Assembly (NCBI RefSeq): GCF_000582685.1
Contig: NZ_KK073768.1
Location: forward strand, 4,441,801-4,505,800
Direction of reading: 5' to 3'
From: [Scytonema hofmanni] UTEX 2349
GTDB lineage: Bacteria > Cyanobacteriota > Cyanobacteriia > Cyanobacteriales > Nostocaceae
DNA: 64,000 nt
Shown in pieces: positions 40,849 to 50,541 of the stretch (position 1 is the stretch's first letter; the number at the start of each line of letters is the position of its first letter). The translations under genes and the position numbers were made by a program. The notes beneath the pieces are model-generated. The model was not told the origin of the DNA. It worked only from the letters and a program-made list of their open reading frames with translations, and did not search any database.

Positions 40849-42219
40849 TTGGCGGTGATTGGTTTTCCTAGTTTAACTTTGACAGATGTGGGGCTACGAT
40901 TGTTATCAGTGGCGCTACTGATAGCCATCAATGCTTTTTTTGTAACAGCGGAGTTTTCGATAGTGACAGTGAGGCGATCGCGCATTCATCAGTTAGTCGA
41001 AACTGGTGACATTCAAGCGATCGCTGTGGAAATGTTACAACGTAGTATAGATAGATTGCTATCTACTACTCAGTTAGGCATTACTTTGTCTAGCTTGGCG
41101 TTGGGTTGGATTGGCGAAAGTACAATTGTTGGTTTAGTAGGTTCATGGCTGGAATCATTGCCTTTACCTATGGAAATGAGTGTTTTTATCGCTCATTCCC
41201 TATCGATCCCCATAGCTTTTTTCTTAATCGCTTATCTACAAATTATTTTAGGGGAACTATGTCCCAAATCCATAGCCATGCTGTACTCAGAACAGCTAGC
41301 ACGGTTTTTGGGACCTTCAGTAAAAGCGATCGTCCGATTTTTCAGCCCCTTTATCTGGATTCTCAACCAATCAACTCGCGCCATCATGCGATTGTTTGGG
41401 ATTCAGTATACAGGACAAAGCTGGCTACCACCTGTTACCTCAAAAGAACTGCAAATGATTATCTCTACAGAACGAGAATCTACTGGTTTGCAGCTTTCGG
41501 AGCGAGAATTGCTGAATAATGTGTTTGAATTTGGTGATGTGACAGCACAATTGGTGATGGTTCCCCGCACCAGCATTATAGCTTTGCCCAAAGATGCCAC
41601 CTTTAGCAGATTGCTTACTGCAATGGTAGCGACTGGTCACTCTCGCTATCCTGTCATCGGCGAATCTTTAGATGATATTCGCGGCATTATTTATTTTAAA
41701 GATTTGGCAGAACCTTTAGCTCTTAACAAGCTGACATTACAGACAAATATCCAGCCTTGGATGCGTCCTGCGCGGTTTGTCCCAGAACATACGCCATTAA
41801 GTGAATTATTGCCCAGAATGCAGCAAGAGAAACCAGCAATGGCGATCGTTGTGAATGAATTTGGCGGTACTGTGGGACTAGTAACCATTCAAGATGTCAT
41901 TGCCAAAATTATTGGTGATGCCAGCGAAGCCGAAAGTAGCGACGACTTGTTAATCAAAATGTTAAATGAACAGACATATTTGGTGCAAGCACAAATCAAC
42001 TTAGAAGACTTTAACGAAGTTTTGCAGATCAATTTGCCTTTAACTAAAAAATATCAGACATTGGGTGGCTTTGTACTCTACCAATTGCAGAAAATTCCTT
42101 CTATAGGGGAAACCTTCAATTATGACAATCTAGAGTTTACCGTCATGTCCGTCACAGGACCTCGCGTACACCAAATCCAAGTGCGACGCATTGAAGAGGA
42201 GGGGGGGAGGGGGGGATGA
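40849..42219 (+). CDS. CNNM/CorC-type (hemolysin family) membrane protein with CBS pair
   Basis: 456 residues. The N-terminal DUF21/CNNM domain (about 10-200) holds three to four helices and the marker ITLSSLALGWIGEST and LPLAYLQIILGELCPKS-like region (here YLQIILGELCPKSIAMLY). A CBS pair follows (about 220-350: VMVPRTSIIALPKDATFSRL, GHSRYPVIGESLDDIRGIIY, EFGGTVGLVTIQDVIAKIIG), then a CorC_HlyC/TerC-type C-terminal domain. Related proteins move Mg2+ or other divalent cations; true hemolysis is not implied. The start (TTG at 40849, or GTG 40855) is uncertain. The last codons (EEEGGRGG) are encoded by a G-rich tandem repeat. Confidence 0.9.
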   Translation: MAVIGFPSLTLTDVGLRLLSVALLIAINAFFVTAEFSIVTVRRSRIHQLVETGDIQAIAVEMLQRSIDRLLSTTQLGITLSSLALGWIGESTIVGLVGSWLESLPLPMEMSVFIAHSLSIPIAFFLIAYLQIILGELCPKSIAMLYSEQLARFLGPSVKAIVRFFSPFIWILNQSTRAIMRLFGIQYTGQSWLPPVTSKELQMIISTERESTGLQLSERELLNNVFEFGDVTAQLVMVPRTSIIALPKDATFSRLLTAMVATGHSRYPVIGESLDDIRGIIYFKDLAEPLALNKLTLQTNIQPWMRPARFVPEHTPLSELLPRMQQEKPAMAIVVNEFGGTVGLVTIQDVIAKIIGDASEAESSDDLLIKMLNEQTYLVQAQINLEDFNEVLQINLPLTKKYQTLGGFVLYQLQKIPSIGETFNYDNLEFTVMSVTGPRVHQIQVRRIEEEGGRGG

Positions 42220-42309
42220 GGGAGCAGGGGGGAGCAGGGGGGAGCAGGGGGGGATGAGGGGGCAGGGGGAGTTAGAATTACCAATGCCCAATGCCCAATG
42301 CCCAATGCC
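42197..42309. repeat. G-rich tandem repeat and CCCAATG heptamers
   Basis: GGGGGGAGCAGG-type units run from 42197 to about 42270, overlapping the last 23 bases of the CNNM gene including its stop codon. Four CCCAATG heptamers follow at 42282-42309, ending one base into the queC stop codon. Confidence 0.75.
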
Positions 42310-42987
42310 CTACTCAACATACACCACTGGATCGACGATGCCCAATTCGGCAAAAGCCGCTAGACGCAACTGGCAAGAATCGCATACTCCGCAAGCTTTA
42401 TCACTACCAGCGTAGCAAGACCAAGTTAATTCCCACGGGACACCCAATTTATTGCCAAGTTGGATAATTTCGGTTTTTTTTAGGTTAATTAGGGGCGATT
42501 GAATCGTAATTGCTTTTCCTTCACGTCCTTGTTTTGTTCCTAAACGAAAGACTTCTTGCATCGCTTGGATGTAGTCGGGGCGACAATCAGGATATCCAGA
42601 ATAATCTAAAGCGTTAACGCCAATGTAAACGCGATCGCCGCCAATAATTTCCGCGTATGCGAGGGCAAAGCTTAAAAATATTGTATTGCGTGCTGGAACA
42701 TAAGTGACAGGAATATCTTCTGACATTTGAGCGAGCGATCGCTCTTGGGGTAAATCAATGGTGTCGTCTGTAAGTGCTGAACCGCCCCACTGCCGCAAGT
42801 CAAATTTTATCACTTGATGTCCTACTACTCCAGCTTGTTCAGCGACTAAGAGTGCTGACTGTAACTCTCGTCGATGTCGCTGCTGGTAATCAAAGGATAT
42901 GGCGTGACACTCACAACCGTCAACTTTGGCTTGATACAAAATTGTGGAAGAATCTAATCCTCCAGACAACAAAATTACAGCTTTCAT
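42310..42987 (-). CDS. queC: 7-cyano-7-deazaguanine (preQ0) synthase
   Basis: 225 residues. QueC turns 7-carboxy-7-deazaguanine into preQ0 with ATP and ammonia, a step to queuosine-modified tRNA. The PP-loop LLSGGLDSSTILY (7-19) binds ATP, FDYQQRHRREL and VPARNTIFLSFAL are family blocks, YIGVNALDYSGYPDCRPDYI is the nucleoside site, and the zinc cysteines are in CYAGSDKACGVCDSCQLR near the C terminus. No other queuosine genes are adjacent. Transcribed leftward, convergent with the CNNM gene. Confidence 0.95.
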   Translation of the reverse strand: MKAVILLSGGLDSSTILYQAKVDGCECHAISFDYQQRHRRELQSALLVAEQAGVVGHQVIKFDLRQWGGSALTDDTIDLPQERSLAQMSEDIPVTYVPARNTIFLSFALAYAEIIGGDRVYIGVNALDYSGYPDCRPDYIQAMQEVFRLGTKQGREGKAITIQSPLINLKKTEIIQLGNKLGVPWELTWSCYAGSDKACGVCDSCQLRLAAFAELGIVDPVVYVE

Positions 42988-43626
42988 CTCGGTTTTAATT
43001 TTTGATTTGATTTTTCAAGATGTCACAAACAGAGGTTGCGGAGTGTCATTAGCCTGCCCTATACCGAACAAGAGAGTGGCAAGCCGTCTTAAACAAGGGA
43101 ATTGCATCAATGGTCGCCAAAACGTGGCACGATGACTTAAACAAGCCGCTCTGGGTTTCTACCGGATTTTGGAGATTATTCAATGAAAATAATTTAAGTG
43201 TATAAGCGATCGCAATTTCAAATGAAACTCTTTTTGTTGAAAATACTCTAAGTACTGTAATTTGGGGATTTTGTAATTTTACTGATAATAAAGCGAGGAA
43301 TTTAACTTGTCTTCAATCGATATTGATTCCGGTAACTAATTGCCTAAACGCAGAGCGAGAAACTAACCCCTATTTATTACTTAATTTTTCAAGTTAATAA
43401 AAAGACATATTATATTTTGTGTAAAGTGCAAAAAAACTAATCCCTCAAAACTAAATATACAAAACAAACTTAGATTGCGGGAACTCACAACAAACTTTGA
43501 AATTCTTCATAAATAGAACCTCTATGTTACCATCTGGATGGTTTTAGACGGTTCGTGACTAGCAATTAAGTATAAACGCCAACGCTCGAAGCGTCTTTAG
43601 ATTTGGTGGTTGAGGAGAAAATAGTA
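42988..43626. other. Intergenic region between divergent genes
   Basis: About 640 bp without a coding frame or a recognisable repeat, apart from short inverted pieces near 43070-43150. It must contain the promoters for queC (leftward) and the oxidoreductase (rightward). I could not pick out a convincing -10/-35 pair. Confidence 0.5.
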
Positions 43627-44709
43627 GTGCAAAATAGCATGTCAGTGGCAGAACCGAATCCATATATACAACGAAACCAGCCACGACCGATCCGCATAGG
43701 CGTGATTGGAGTGGGTAACATGGGACAACACCATACGCGTGTACTCAGTTCAATGAAAGACGTTGAACTGGTCGGGGTGTCAGATATTAATGTTGAGCGA
43801 GGGTTAGAAACTGCCAGCAAATATAAGGTGCGTTTCTTTGAAGATTACTGTGACTTACTGCCTCATGTAGATGCAGTTTGTGTCGCGGTTCCCACCCGCT
43901 TGCATTATGCCGTGGGCATCAACTGTCTTTTGGCAGGAATTCATGTTTTGATGGAAAAGCCAATCGCTGCGAGCATTTCTGAGGCAGAATCCTTAGTAAA
44001 TGCCGCTGCTGAATCTCAATGTATCCTGCAAGTCGGTCACATTGAGCGGTTTAGTCCAGCTTTCCAAGAATTGAGCAAAGTGCTAAAAACAGAGGAAGTG
44101 CTGGCTCTAGAAGCTCACCGGATGAATCCTTACTCAGATCGGGCAAACGATGTGTCAGTTGTGCTGGATCTAATGATCCACGATATTGACCTACTTTTAG
44201 AATTAGCCGCATCCCCAGTAGTGAAGTTGACGGCTAGTGGTAGTCGCGCCCAAGACTCTGGCTATTTAGATTATGTCACAGCTACCTTGGGGTTTGCTAA
44301 TGGCATTGTGGCTACCGTCACAGCCAGCAAAATCACTCACCGTAAAATTCGCCGCATTTCTGCTCATTGCAAAAACTCGTTTACGGAAGCAGATTTTCTG
44401 AAAAATGAAATTTTGATTCATCGGCACAGTAGTGCCAATTCAATGATGGATCATCGACAAGTCTTTTACAAGCAGGATGGTTTAATAGAACAAGTCTATA
44501 CCAGTAATATTGATAAGTTAGGTGCAGAATTAGAGCATTTTGTCAACTGTGTACATGGCGGCAATCAACCTTCAGTTGGTGGCGAACAAGCGCTAAAAGC
44601 TCTCAGATTGGCAAGTTTAATTGAACAAATGGCTTTGGAAGATAAAGTTTGGAACCCATTAGAGTGGCAATCTGAGCAGTTAGTGCAATCATTGTCCCCT
44701 ACAGTTTAA
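43627..44709 (+). CDS. Gfo/Idh/MocA family NAD(P)-dependent oxidoreductase
   Basis: 360 residues from the GTG at 43627, which has GAGGAG nine bases upstream; a TTG at 43603 would overlap that site. The N-terminal Rossmann domain shows IGVIGVGNMGQHHTRVLSSM (GxGxxG), VGVSDINVERG and VCVAVPTRLHY, and the conserved VLMEKPIAASISEAE contains the catalytic-region Lys. The C-terminal alpha/beta domain has VGHIERFSPAFQ and LDLMIHDIDLLLEL with the His/Asp pair. Such enzymes oxidise or reduce sugar or cyclitol derivatives. Substrate not predictable; not part of an operon. Confidence 0.9.
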   Translation: MQNSMSVAEPNPYIQRNQPRPIRIGVIGVGNMGQHHTRVLSSMKDVELVGVSDINVERGLETASKYKVRFFEDYCDLLPHVDAVCVAVPTRLHYAVGINCLLAGIHVLMEKPIAASISEAESLVNAAAESQCILQVGHIERFSPAFQELSKVLKTEEVLALEAHRMNPYSDRANDVSVVLDLMIHDIDLLLELAASPVVKLTASGSRAQDSGYLDYVTATLGFANGIVATVTASKITHRKIRRISAHCKNSFTEADFLKNEILIHRHSSANSMMDHRQVFYKQDGLIEQVYTSNIDKLGAELEHFVNCVHGGNQPSVGGEQALKALRLASLIEQMALEDKVWNPLEWQSEQLVQSLSPTV

Positions 44710-44905
44710 AAGATAGAAGGTAGAAGGTAGAAGTAATTTTACCTTTTACTTTTTTCCCCTTTGTGTTATCAAGGCGGAAAGTGCAAATTTTATTACTGCA
44801 AAATCAAAATATTTAAACTCCGATAAAAGTAAATTAATAATGATTAACAAATATTAAGTTTAATTTAGCAATTAAACTGCTGTAGTAATTTGAGGAATCA
44901 ACTTC

Positions 44906-45520
44906 ATGGGAGATTGGATCAAAAATACGATTGAATCCCTGGGCTACTTGGGAATCGCTGCGCTGATGTTTGTGGAAAATCTCTTTCCCCCGATACCTTC
45001 AGAACTAATCATGCCACTGGCGGGATATAGTGCGAATCTACCAGGAGCAAAACTCAATGTTATTGGCGTATTTTTTGCAGGGCTATGTGGTTCTGTATTG
45101 GGTGCATTAGTTTGGTACTACCCAGGCAAATTTTTGGGCGAAGAGCGTTTGAAAGCCTTGGCTGACAAATATGGCAAGTGGATAACAGTATCGAGCAAAG
45201 ATATCACTAAGGCAAAGCGCTGGTTTGATCGGCAAGGTAGGAACGCAGTGTTGATTGGTCGCCTTGTGCCGGGAATCCGCACATTAATTTCTGTGCCTGC
45301 AGGAATTAGCAATATGCCGTTGTTGCCTTTCCTATTTTACACAACTTTGGGTAGCGCTGCTTGGGTAGGTTTGCTAACATACTCTGGATACGTGTTGGGT
45401 AGTCAGTACGAACTTGTGGACAAGTACCTTGCGCCTGTATCTAAAATCATGCTTGGGTGTATTGCTCTAGCATTTATTTTTTGGGTAGTCAATCGCAAGC
45501 GAAAAAACAGGAGAAAATGA
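44906..45520 (+). CDS. DedA family membrane protein
   Basis: 204 residues, four to five hydrophobic segments. The DedA/SNARE-assoc signature appears as FVENLFPPIPSELIMPLAGY (22-41), GALVWYYPGKFLG and the highly conserved RNAVLIGRLVPGIRTLISVP (about 111-130), with a C-terminal basic tail (NRKRKNRRK). DedA proteins are lipid scramblases or flippases thought to recycle undecaprenyl phosphate or other lipids and support envelope integrity. A GAGGA ribosome site lies nine bases upstream of the ATG. The ParM-like gene starts about 210 bp downstream with its own leader. Confidence 0.92.
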   Translation: MGDWIKNTIESLGYLGIAALMFVENLFPPIPSELIMPLAGYSANLPGAKLNVIGVFFAGLCGSVLGALVWYYPGKFLGEERLKALADKYGKWITVSSKDITKAKRWFDRQGRNAVLIGRLVPGIRTLISVPAGISNMPLLPFLFYTTLGSAAWVGLLTYSGYVLGSQYELVDKYLAPVSKIMLGCIALAFIFWVVNRKRKNRRK

Positions 45521-45728
45521 CAACAAGAGCGCTAATTGTGTAATAGCAAGCGTGAAGAGTGCCAAAAATTCGCCTACACTATCCTAGATAATGCTAACTT
45601 CCTTAACGCTTTAAGTAATTCTTGGCGTGTTTCTGGCTACACCAAACGCAACCAAAAGTTTCTGCTTGACGCATTTTTGTAAGATGAGCATGATAACTTT
45701 TAAAGCTAAGTAAAGACTAGGAGCTTTC

Positions 45729-46883
45729 ATGACAGACCAACCTTCCGCCGCTACTCCAATGAATGCCGCTGCTATCCCCATGAATAGAGTGTCGGCATCT
45801 ACCCCGCTAAATGCTGCTAATAATGTTCCCAAGCCTGGTATGGGTATGGTTACAGGGAAAGCGATTCTCAGTGTTGATTTAGGTAGAACTTCCACCAAGA
45901 CTTGTGTAAGTCGCGAACCGAGCAATGTGATGTTCGTCCCCGCCAACGTCAAGCAAATGACTATGGAACAGGTGGCTGGAGGGGTTTTTGAGGCACGCGC
46001 TACTGACCCCTTAATGGATCTGTGGCTGGAGTATCAAGGTAATGGCTATGCTGTTGGTCAACTAGCAGCAGATTTTGGGGCAAATCTCGGAGTAGGTCAA
46101 TCTAAGGTTGAAGATGCACTGGTAAAAGTTTTGGCTTGTGCCGGCTACTTCAAGCTGAAAGATGAAATCTCAGTTATTCTCGGTCTGCCTTTTCTTTCTT
46201 TAGAGCAATTTGAAAAGGAAAAAGCACAACTGATTAGCCAAGTGACTGGTCCCCATGTGATGAAGTTCCGGGGAGAATCTGTGAACCTGAATGTCAGCAA
46301 GGTTTGGGTAATGCCAGAAGGCTATGGCAGTCTTTTATGGTGTGAAGCTCAACCGAAAAAAGGACCCGGAGTTCCAGATTTTACGAAAGTTTCGGTGGCG
46401 ATCGTCGATATCGGACATCAAACTATCGATTGTTTAATGGTGGATAACTTCCGCTTCGCTCGCGGTGCTTCTAAGAGCGAAGACTTTGCCATGAGCAAGT
46501 TTTATGAAATAGTCGCCAAAGAGATTGAAGGAGCTGATAGTCAGTCTCTAGCGTTAATTTCAGCTGTGAACAAACCCAAAGGCGATCGCTTTTATCGTCC
46601 TAGAGGTTCTAGCAAACCTACGAATCTCGATGATTTTCTCCCCAACCTCACAGAGCAGTTTTCTCGTCAGATATGCGATCGCGTGCTAGCATGGCTGCCA
46701 GAACGGGTTACTGATGTCATTCTCACTGGCGGTGGTGGTGAGTTCTTCTGGGAAGATATACAACGGCTGCTCAAAGAAGCGAAGATTAATGCTCACCTAG
46801 CTGCTCCCTCTCGCCAAGCTAACGCGTTAGGGCAGTATATTTATGGAGAGGCACAGTTATCTTCCACTCGCGCTCCTAAGTAG
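45729..46883 (+). CDS. ParM-like actin-family ATPase (chromosomal)
   Basis: 384 residues. After a low-complexity N terminus of about 40 residues (Ala/Pro/Met/Asn) the actin-fold motifs appear in order. These are phosphate-1 ILSVDLGRTSTKTCV (46-60), a domain with ISVILGLPFLSLEQFEKEKA (147-166), phosphate-2 VAIVDIGHQTIDCLMVD (223-239) and adenosine motif DVILTGGGGEFFW (329-341). The order and size match ParM/StbA/Alp-type bacterial actins, not MreB or FtsA. AGGAG lies five bases upstream of the ATG. A ParR-like gene follows after 11 bp, so this is a two-gene operon. On plasmids such pairs push DNA apart; here the context is chromosomal, with no parC-like repeats seen upstream. Confidence 0.88.
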   Translation: MTDQPSAATPMNAAAIPMNRVSASTPLNAANNVPKPGMGMVTGKAILSVDLGRTSTKTCVSREPSNVMFVPANVKQMTMEQVAGGVFEARATDPLMDLWLEYQGNGYAVGQLAADFGANLGVGQSKVEDALVKVLACAGYFKLKDEISVILGLPFLSLEQFEKEKAQLISQVTGPHVMKFRGESVNLNVSKVWVMPEGYGSLLWCEAQPKKGPGVPDFTKVSVAIVDIGHQTIDCLMVDNFRFARGASKSEDFAMSKFYEIVAKEIEGADSQSLALISAVNKPKGDRFYRPRGSSKPTNLDDFLPNLTEQFSRQICDRVLAWLPERVTDVILTGGGGEFFWEDIQRLLKEAKINAHLAAPSRQANALGQYIYGEAQLSSTRAPK

Positions 46884-46894
46884 GCTTAAAACTG

Positions 46895-47404
<510 letters not shown>

Positions 47405-47801
47405 ACAGTCATCAGGGTGTTGAGCAGAAAAAGCTCTCAATAAACATCCTTAATAGTAATTACTATTAAGGATTGTTAATTTTTTTTAGATAAAGTTTAT
47501 AGTTTGGCGTGGTTACGGGTAGTCAGATTCTCCACTTTCTTTGAGAAGTCGGGAATCTTGCCAAGAGTTAGTTACGGAAAAAAATATGTTTTTAGTAAGC
47601 ACCAAAGGTGCTTAAATTGAGCGCTTCAGCGCTCACTACAACCTCATATTTATTATATTAAGAACTTCTAGGAACACATTCGCTAGCTTTTGTGTCCTAA
47701 TTGACTAGGGGTAACAGTAATTTCATTTATACTTAATTGTTTTTTTACACAAAAGCGTGTATAAATGCTAGAATCCACAGTTGGAAACTTAGGATATCTC
47801 A
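47405..47801. other. Intergenic region with terminator and two small hairpins
   Basis: Holds the terminator at 47446-47483, then AAGCACCAAAGGTGCTT (47597-47613) and TGAGCGCTTCAGCGCTCA (47618-47635) in close succession. A purine-poor AT-rich leader of the phosphohexomutase follows. No coding frame. Confidence 0.6.
47446..47483 (+). terminator. Rho-independent terminator of the ParM/ParR-like operon
   Basis: ATCCTTAATAGTA / TACTATTAAGGAT (47446-47473) pair over 13 bp with a two-base centre. TGTTAATTTTTTTT follows. It lies 41 bp after the ParR-like stop codon and closes the two-gene unit. Confidence 0.85.
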
Positions 47802-49241
47802 ATGCCAGTTCTAGCTAGCTCAATCAAGTTTGGTACGGACGGCTGGAGAGGTGTTATTGGTGATGAATTCACCTTTGAACGCCTCGCATTGGTCGCGCCA
47901 ATTGCAGCAAAAGTGTTATTTGATACTTATAATTCAACGGTGAATAGCCGGACAATTATTGTCGGTTACGATCGCCGATTTATGGCGGAAGATTTCGCCC
48001 GTGCTGTTGCTGATAGTGTGACGAAGATCGGATTTGATGTATTATTGAGCGAAACCTTTGCCCCAACTCCGGCTTTTAGCTGGGCAGCAAAACAACTCAA
48101 TGCCTTGGGTGCCCTGGTAATTACCGCAAGTCATAATCCAGGAAAATATTTGGGATTAAAAGTCAAGGGAGCTTTTGGGGGATCAGTGCCTCCAGAAGTA
48201 ACCCATGAAATAGAAACGCTTTTGTCTGATGGAGTGCCATCCCCAACAACTCCAGGCAAAATCGAAATGTTCAACCCTTGGGGCAGTTATTGTCAAGAAC
48301 TAGAAGGCAAAGTTGATATTGCCAAGATTCGAGAGGCGATAAATTCAGGTAAACTGACAGTATTTGCCGATGTGATGCATGGTGCTGCATCTGGTGGATT
48401 AGCGATGCTGCTAGGAGATCAAGTAAAAGAAATAAATAGCGATCGCGATCCGCTTTTTGGTGGTGGTGCCCCAGAACCGTTACCAAAATATCTTTCGCGT
48501 CTATTTGAAGTGATAAAGGCGCACCGCGAAAGCAATCAAGGTTTGGCAGTAGGATTAGTATTTGATGGAGATTGCGATCGCATCGCCAGTGTAGATGGCG
48601 AAGGTAACTTCCTCAGTTCACAAGTATTAATCCCCATATTAATCGACCACCTAACCTTAAGGCGCGATTTTAAAGGTGAAATTGTCAAAACTGTTAGTGG
48701 TTCTGACTTAATTCCCCGCGTTGCCGCACTGCACAAATTATCAGTATTTGAAACAGCAGTTGGTTACAAATACATCGCCGATCGCATGTTAGTATCGCAA
48801 GTATTACTAGGTGGTGAAGAATCAGGGGGAATTGGTTATGGGAACCACATTCCTGAACGCGATGCACTGCTCTCAGCATTGTACGTACTAGAAGCAATTG
48901 TTGAATCAAAGCTGGATTTAGGCGATTATTACCGTTATTTGCAAGAGCAAGCTGGTTTTGATTCGGCATATGATCGCATTGATTTACCTCTAGCGAGTAT
49001 GGACGTGCGATCGCGTCTTTTGCAACAATTGGAAAAAGAACCTTTAACAGAAATCGCCGGACTTGCAGTAATTGATTGTCAAACAATCGACGGCTACAAG
49101 TTCCGTCTAGCTGATAATAGTTGGTTGATGATTCGTTTCAGCGGAACTGAACCAGTTTTACGCTTATACTGCGAAGCACCGACACTCGAACAAGTGCATC
49201 AAACTTTGGCTTGGGCGAAAGATTGGGCGAATTCTGTTTAA
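47802..49241 (+). CDS. Phosphoglucomutase/phosphomannomutase family protein
   Basis: 479 residues of the alpha-D-phosphohexomutase superfamily, all four domain motifs present. The phosphoserine loop is ITASHNPGKYLGLK (S110), the metal loop VFDGDCDRIASVDG (D255, D257, D259), the sugar loop GGEESGGIGYG, and the phosphate-binding loop RFSGTEPVLRLYCE near the C terminus. These enzymes interconvert hexose 1- and 6-phosphates, supplying sugar nucleotides for glycogen, cell wall and polysaccharides. Substrate preference between glucose and mannose phosphates is not clear. A 12-bp hairpin follows the stop. Confidence 0.93.
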   Translation: MPVLASSIKFGTDGWRGVIGDEFTFERLALVAPIAAKVLFDTYNSTVNSRTIIVGYDRRFMAEDFARAVADSVTKIGFDVLLSETFAPTPAFSWAAKQLNALGALVITASHNPGKYLGLKVKGAFGGSVPPEVTHEIETLLSDGVPSPTTPGKIEMFNPWGSYCQELEGKVDIAKIREAINSGKLTVFADVMHGAASGGLAMLLGDQVKEINSDRDPLFGGGAPEPLPKYLSRLFEVIKAHRESNQGLAVGLVFDGDCDRIASVDGEGNFLSSQVLIPILIDHLTLRRDFKGEIVKTVSGSDLIPRVAALHKLSVFETAVGYKYIADRMLVSQVLLGGEESGGIGYGNHIPERDALLSALYVLEAIVESKLDLGDYYRYLQEQAGFDSAYDRIDLPLASMDVRSRLLQQLEKEPLTEIAGLAVIDCQTIDGYKFRLADNSWLMIRFSGTEPVLRLYCEAPTLEQVHQTLAWAKDWANSV

Positions 49242-49247
49242 CAAATT

Positions 49248-49290
49248 GTAGTAGCATAGGCATATTTGTCTATGCTACTACGAATTTTAG
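49248..49290 (+). terminator. Probable terminator of the phosphohexomutase gene
   Basis: Stem GTAGTAGCATAG / CTATGCTACTAC (12 bp, perfect; 49248-49259 and 49270-49281) followed by GAATTTTAGTTT. The T-run is interrupted. Confidence 0.6.
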
Positions 49291-49340
49291 TTTGCTAAGA
49301 GGGAATCCTAAAGCAAACATCCATCGAGTGAGTGATTATT

Positions 49341-49910
49341 ATGGAGTTAAACAACTTCAGCCTCAGTATTTCACCAGGAACTGAATTATCTGGAGGTTAT
49401 CTACAGCTAGAACATAACACCCAGTACAACGTAGTTTTGGCTAATAAGCGTGCTATGCGTTGTGATGCCAAGCTCGAAATTGATGGCAAGCATGTGGGAA
49501 CGTGGCGACTTGAAGAGTATGATTCAATTGTGCTAGAACGTCCAGCTCATGATACGGGACGATTCACATTTTATAAGTTGGGAAGTGCTGAGGCTACCAA
49601 AGTTGGTATTAGCCAACAGGATGCAAATATCGGCTTAGTCAAAGTTACCTTTACTCCAGAACATCAAGTTGAAACACGCTCTTCATCTGCTGTAACAAGA
49701 GGTTTGATGTCAGAAGGCACAACACGTTCCTTTAGTGCTGGTGGTACGGGATTATCTGGTGAGAGTAAGCAGCAATTCAGCAATGCGGCTGCAATTGATT
49801 ACGACTATTCACAAGCTACTGTAATTCACCTGCGGTTAGTAGCGAGAACTGACGAACCGCGTCCTTTGACACCGTTATCGAATCCAGTACCGCCACCAAT
49901 TCACTTGTAA
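49341..49910 (+). CDS. Hypothetical protein, beta-rich, conserved-looking
   Basis: 189 residues from ATG 49341 (a GTG at 49332 is an alternative). The sequence is soluble and beta-rich: LNNFSLSISPGTELSGGYLQ, HNTQYNVVLANKRAMRCDAK, LEIDGKHVGTWRL, GRFTFYKLGSAEATKVG. A Ser/Gly-rich segment (TRGLMSEGTTRSFSAGGTGL) precedes a strand ATVIHLRLVART and a Pro-rich tail. I do not recognise a family; the layout is like a small jelly-roll or carbohydrate-binding module. It ends 11 bp upstream of rdgB, so co-transcription is likely. Confidence 0.7.
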   Translation: MELNNFSLSISPGTELSGGYLQLEHNTQYNVVLANKRAMRCDAKLEIDGKHVGTWRLEEYDSIVLERPAHDTGRFTFYKLGSAEATKVGISQQDANIGLVKVTFTPEHQVETRSSSAVTRGLMSEGTTRSFSAGGTGLSGESKQQFSNAAAIDYDYSQATVIHLRLVARTDEPRPLTPLSNPVPPPIHL

Positions 49911-49921
49911 AAAAAACGACG

Positions 49922-50536
49922 ATGACAAGACTTGTGGTTGCAACCGGAAATCCAGGTAAGTTGCGGGAAATGCAAGCTTACTTGGCTGATTTAGGTTGGG
50001 AATTGACCCTAAAGCCTGAAGAATTGGAAGTTGAGGAGACAGGGGACACCTTTGCTGCAAACGCTTGTTTAAAAGCCTCTCAGGTGGCTTTGGCAACAGG
50101 AAATTGGGCGATCGCCGATGATTCTGGTTTGCAAATTGATGCCCTTGGTGGCGCACCAGGAGTGTATTCTGCACGTTATGGCAAAACTGACTCTGAACGC
50201 ATTGCCAGGGTGTTGAGAGAATTGAAGGACGAACCGAATCGGCAAGCGCAATTTGTGTGTGCAGTAGCGATCGCTTGTCCGGATGGAGCGTTCGCCCCTG
50301 GCGTTGGCGGAGCCATCGCACTACAATCTGAAGGTGTTTGTCGTGGCGAAATTCTCGAATCCCCCCGTGGTAATGGTGGTTTCGGCTACGATCCAATTTT
50401 TTATGTTCCAGAAAAAAAATTAACTTTTGCCGAAATGACACCAGACTTGAAACGGTCAATTAGTCATCGAGGCAAGGCAATTGAGGCTTTAATTCCCCAA
50501 CTGGCAATTTTAGATTCAATCCAAAATCGGTCTTGA
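49922..50536 (+). CDS. rdgB: XTP/dITP diphosphatase (RdgB/HAM1)
   Basis: 204 residues. It hydrolyses non-canonical purine triphosphates such as dITP and XTP to keep them out of DNA and RNA. The signature N terminus LVVATGNPGKLREM, the metal/catalytic WAIADDSGLQIDALGGAPGV with Asp pair, YSARYG, GGFGYDPIFYVPE and the C-terminal SHRGKAIEAL are all present. An insertion SFPC-like segment encoded around 50285-50320 (DGAFAPGVGGAIAL) is in frame. Follows the hypothetical gene by 11 bp and converges with glnB. Confidence 0.95.
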   Translation: MTRLVVATGNPGKLREMQAYLADLGWELTLKPEELEVEETGDTFAANACLKASQVALATGNWAIADDSGLQIDALGGAPGVYSARYGKTDSERIARVLRELKDEPNRQAQFVCAVAIACPDGAFAPGVGGAIALQSEGVCRGEILESPRGNGGFGYDPIFYVPEKKLTFAEMTPDLKRSISHRGKAIEALIPQLAILDSIQNRS

Positions 50537-50541
50537 AAAGC

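Noticed and set aside
40849..42219. True hemolysin
   Set aside because: CNNM/CBS proteins are membrane cation transport-related; the hemolysin name is historical.
49875..50459. 194-codon frame opposite rdgB, and long antisense frames in the phosphohexomutase (48694-49086) and the di-heme gene (21748-22126)
   Set aside because: Shadows of well-supported genes on the other strand, without family features or ribosome sites.
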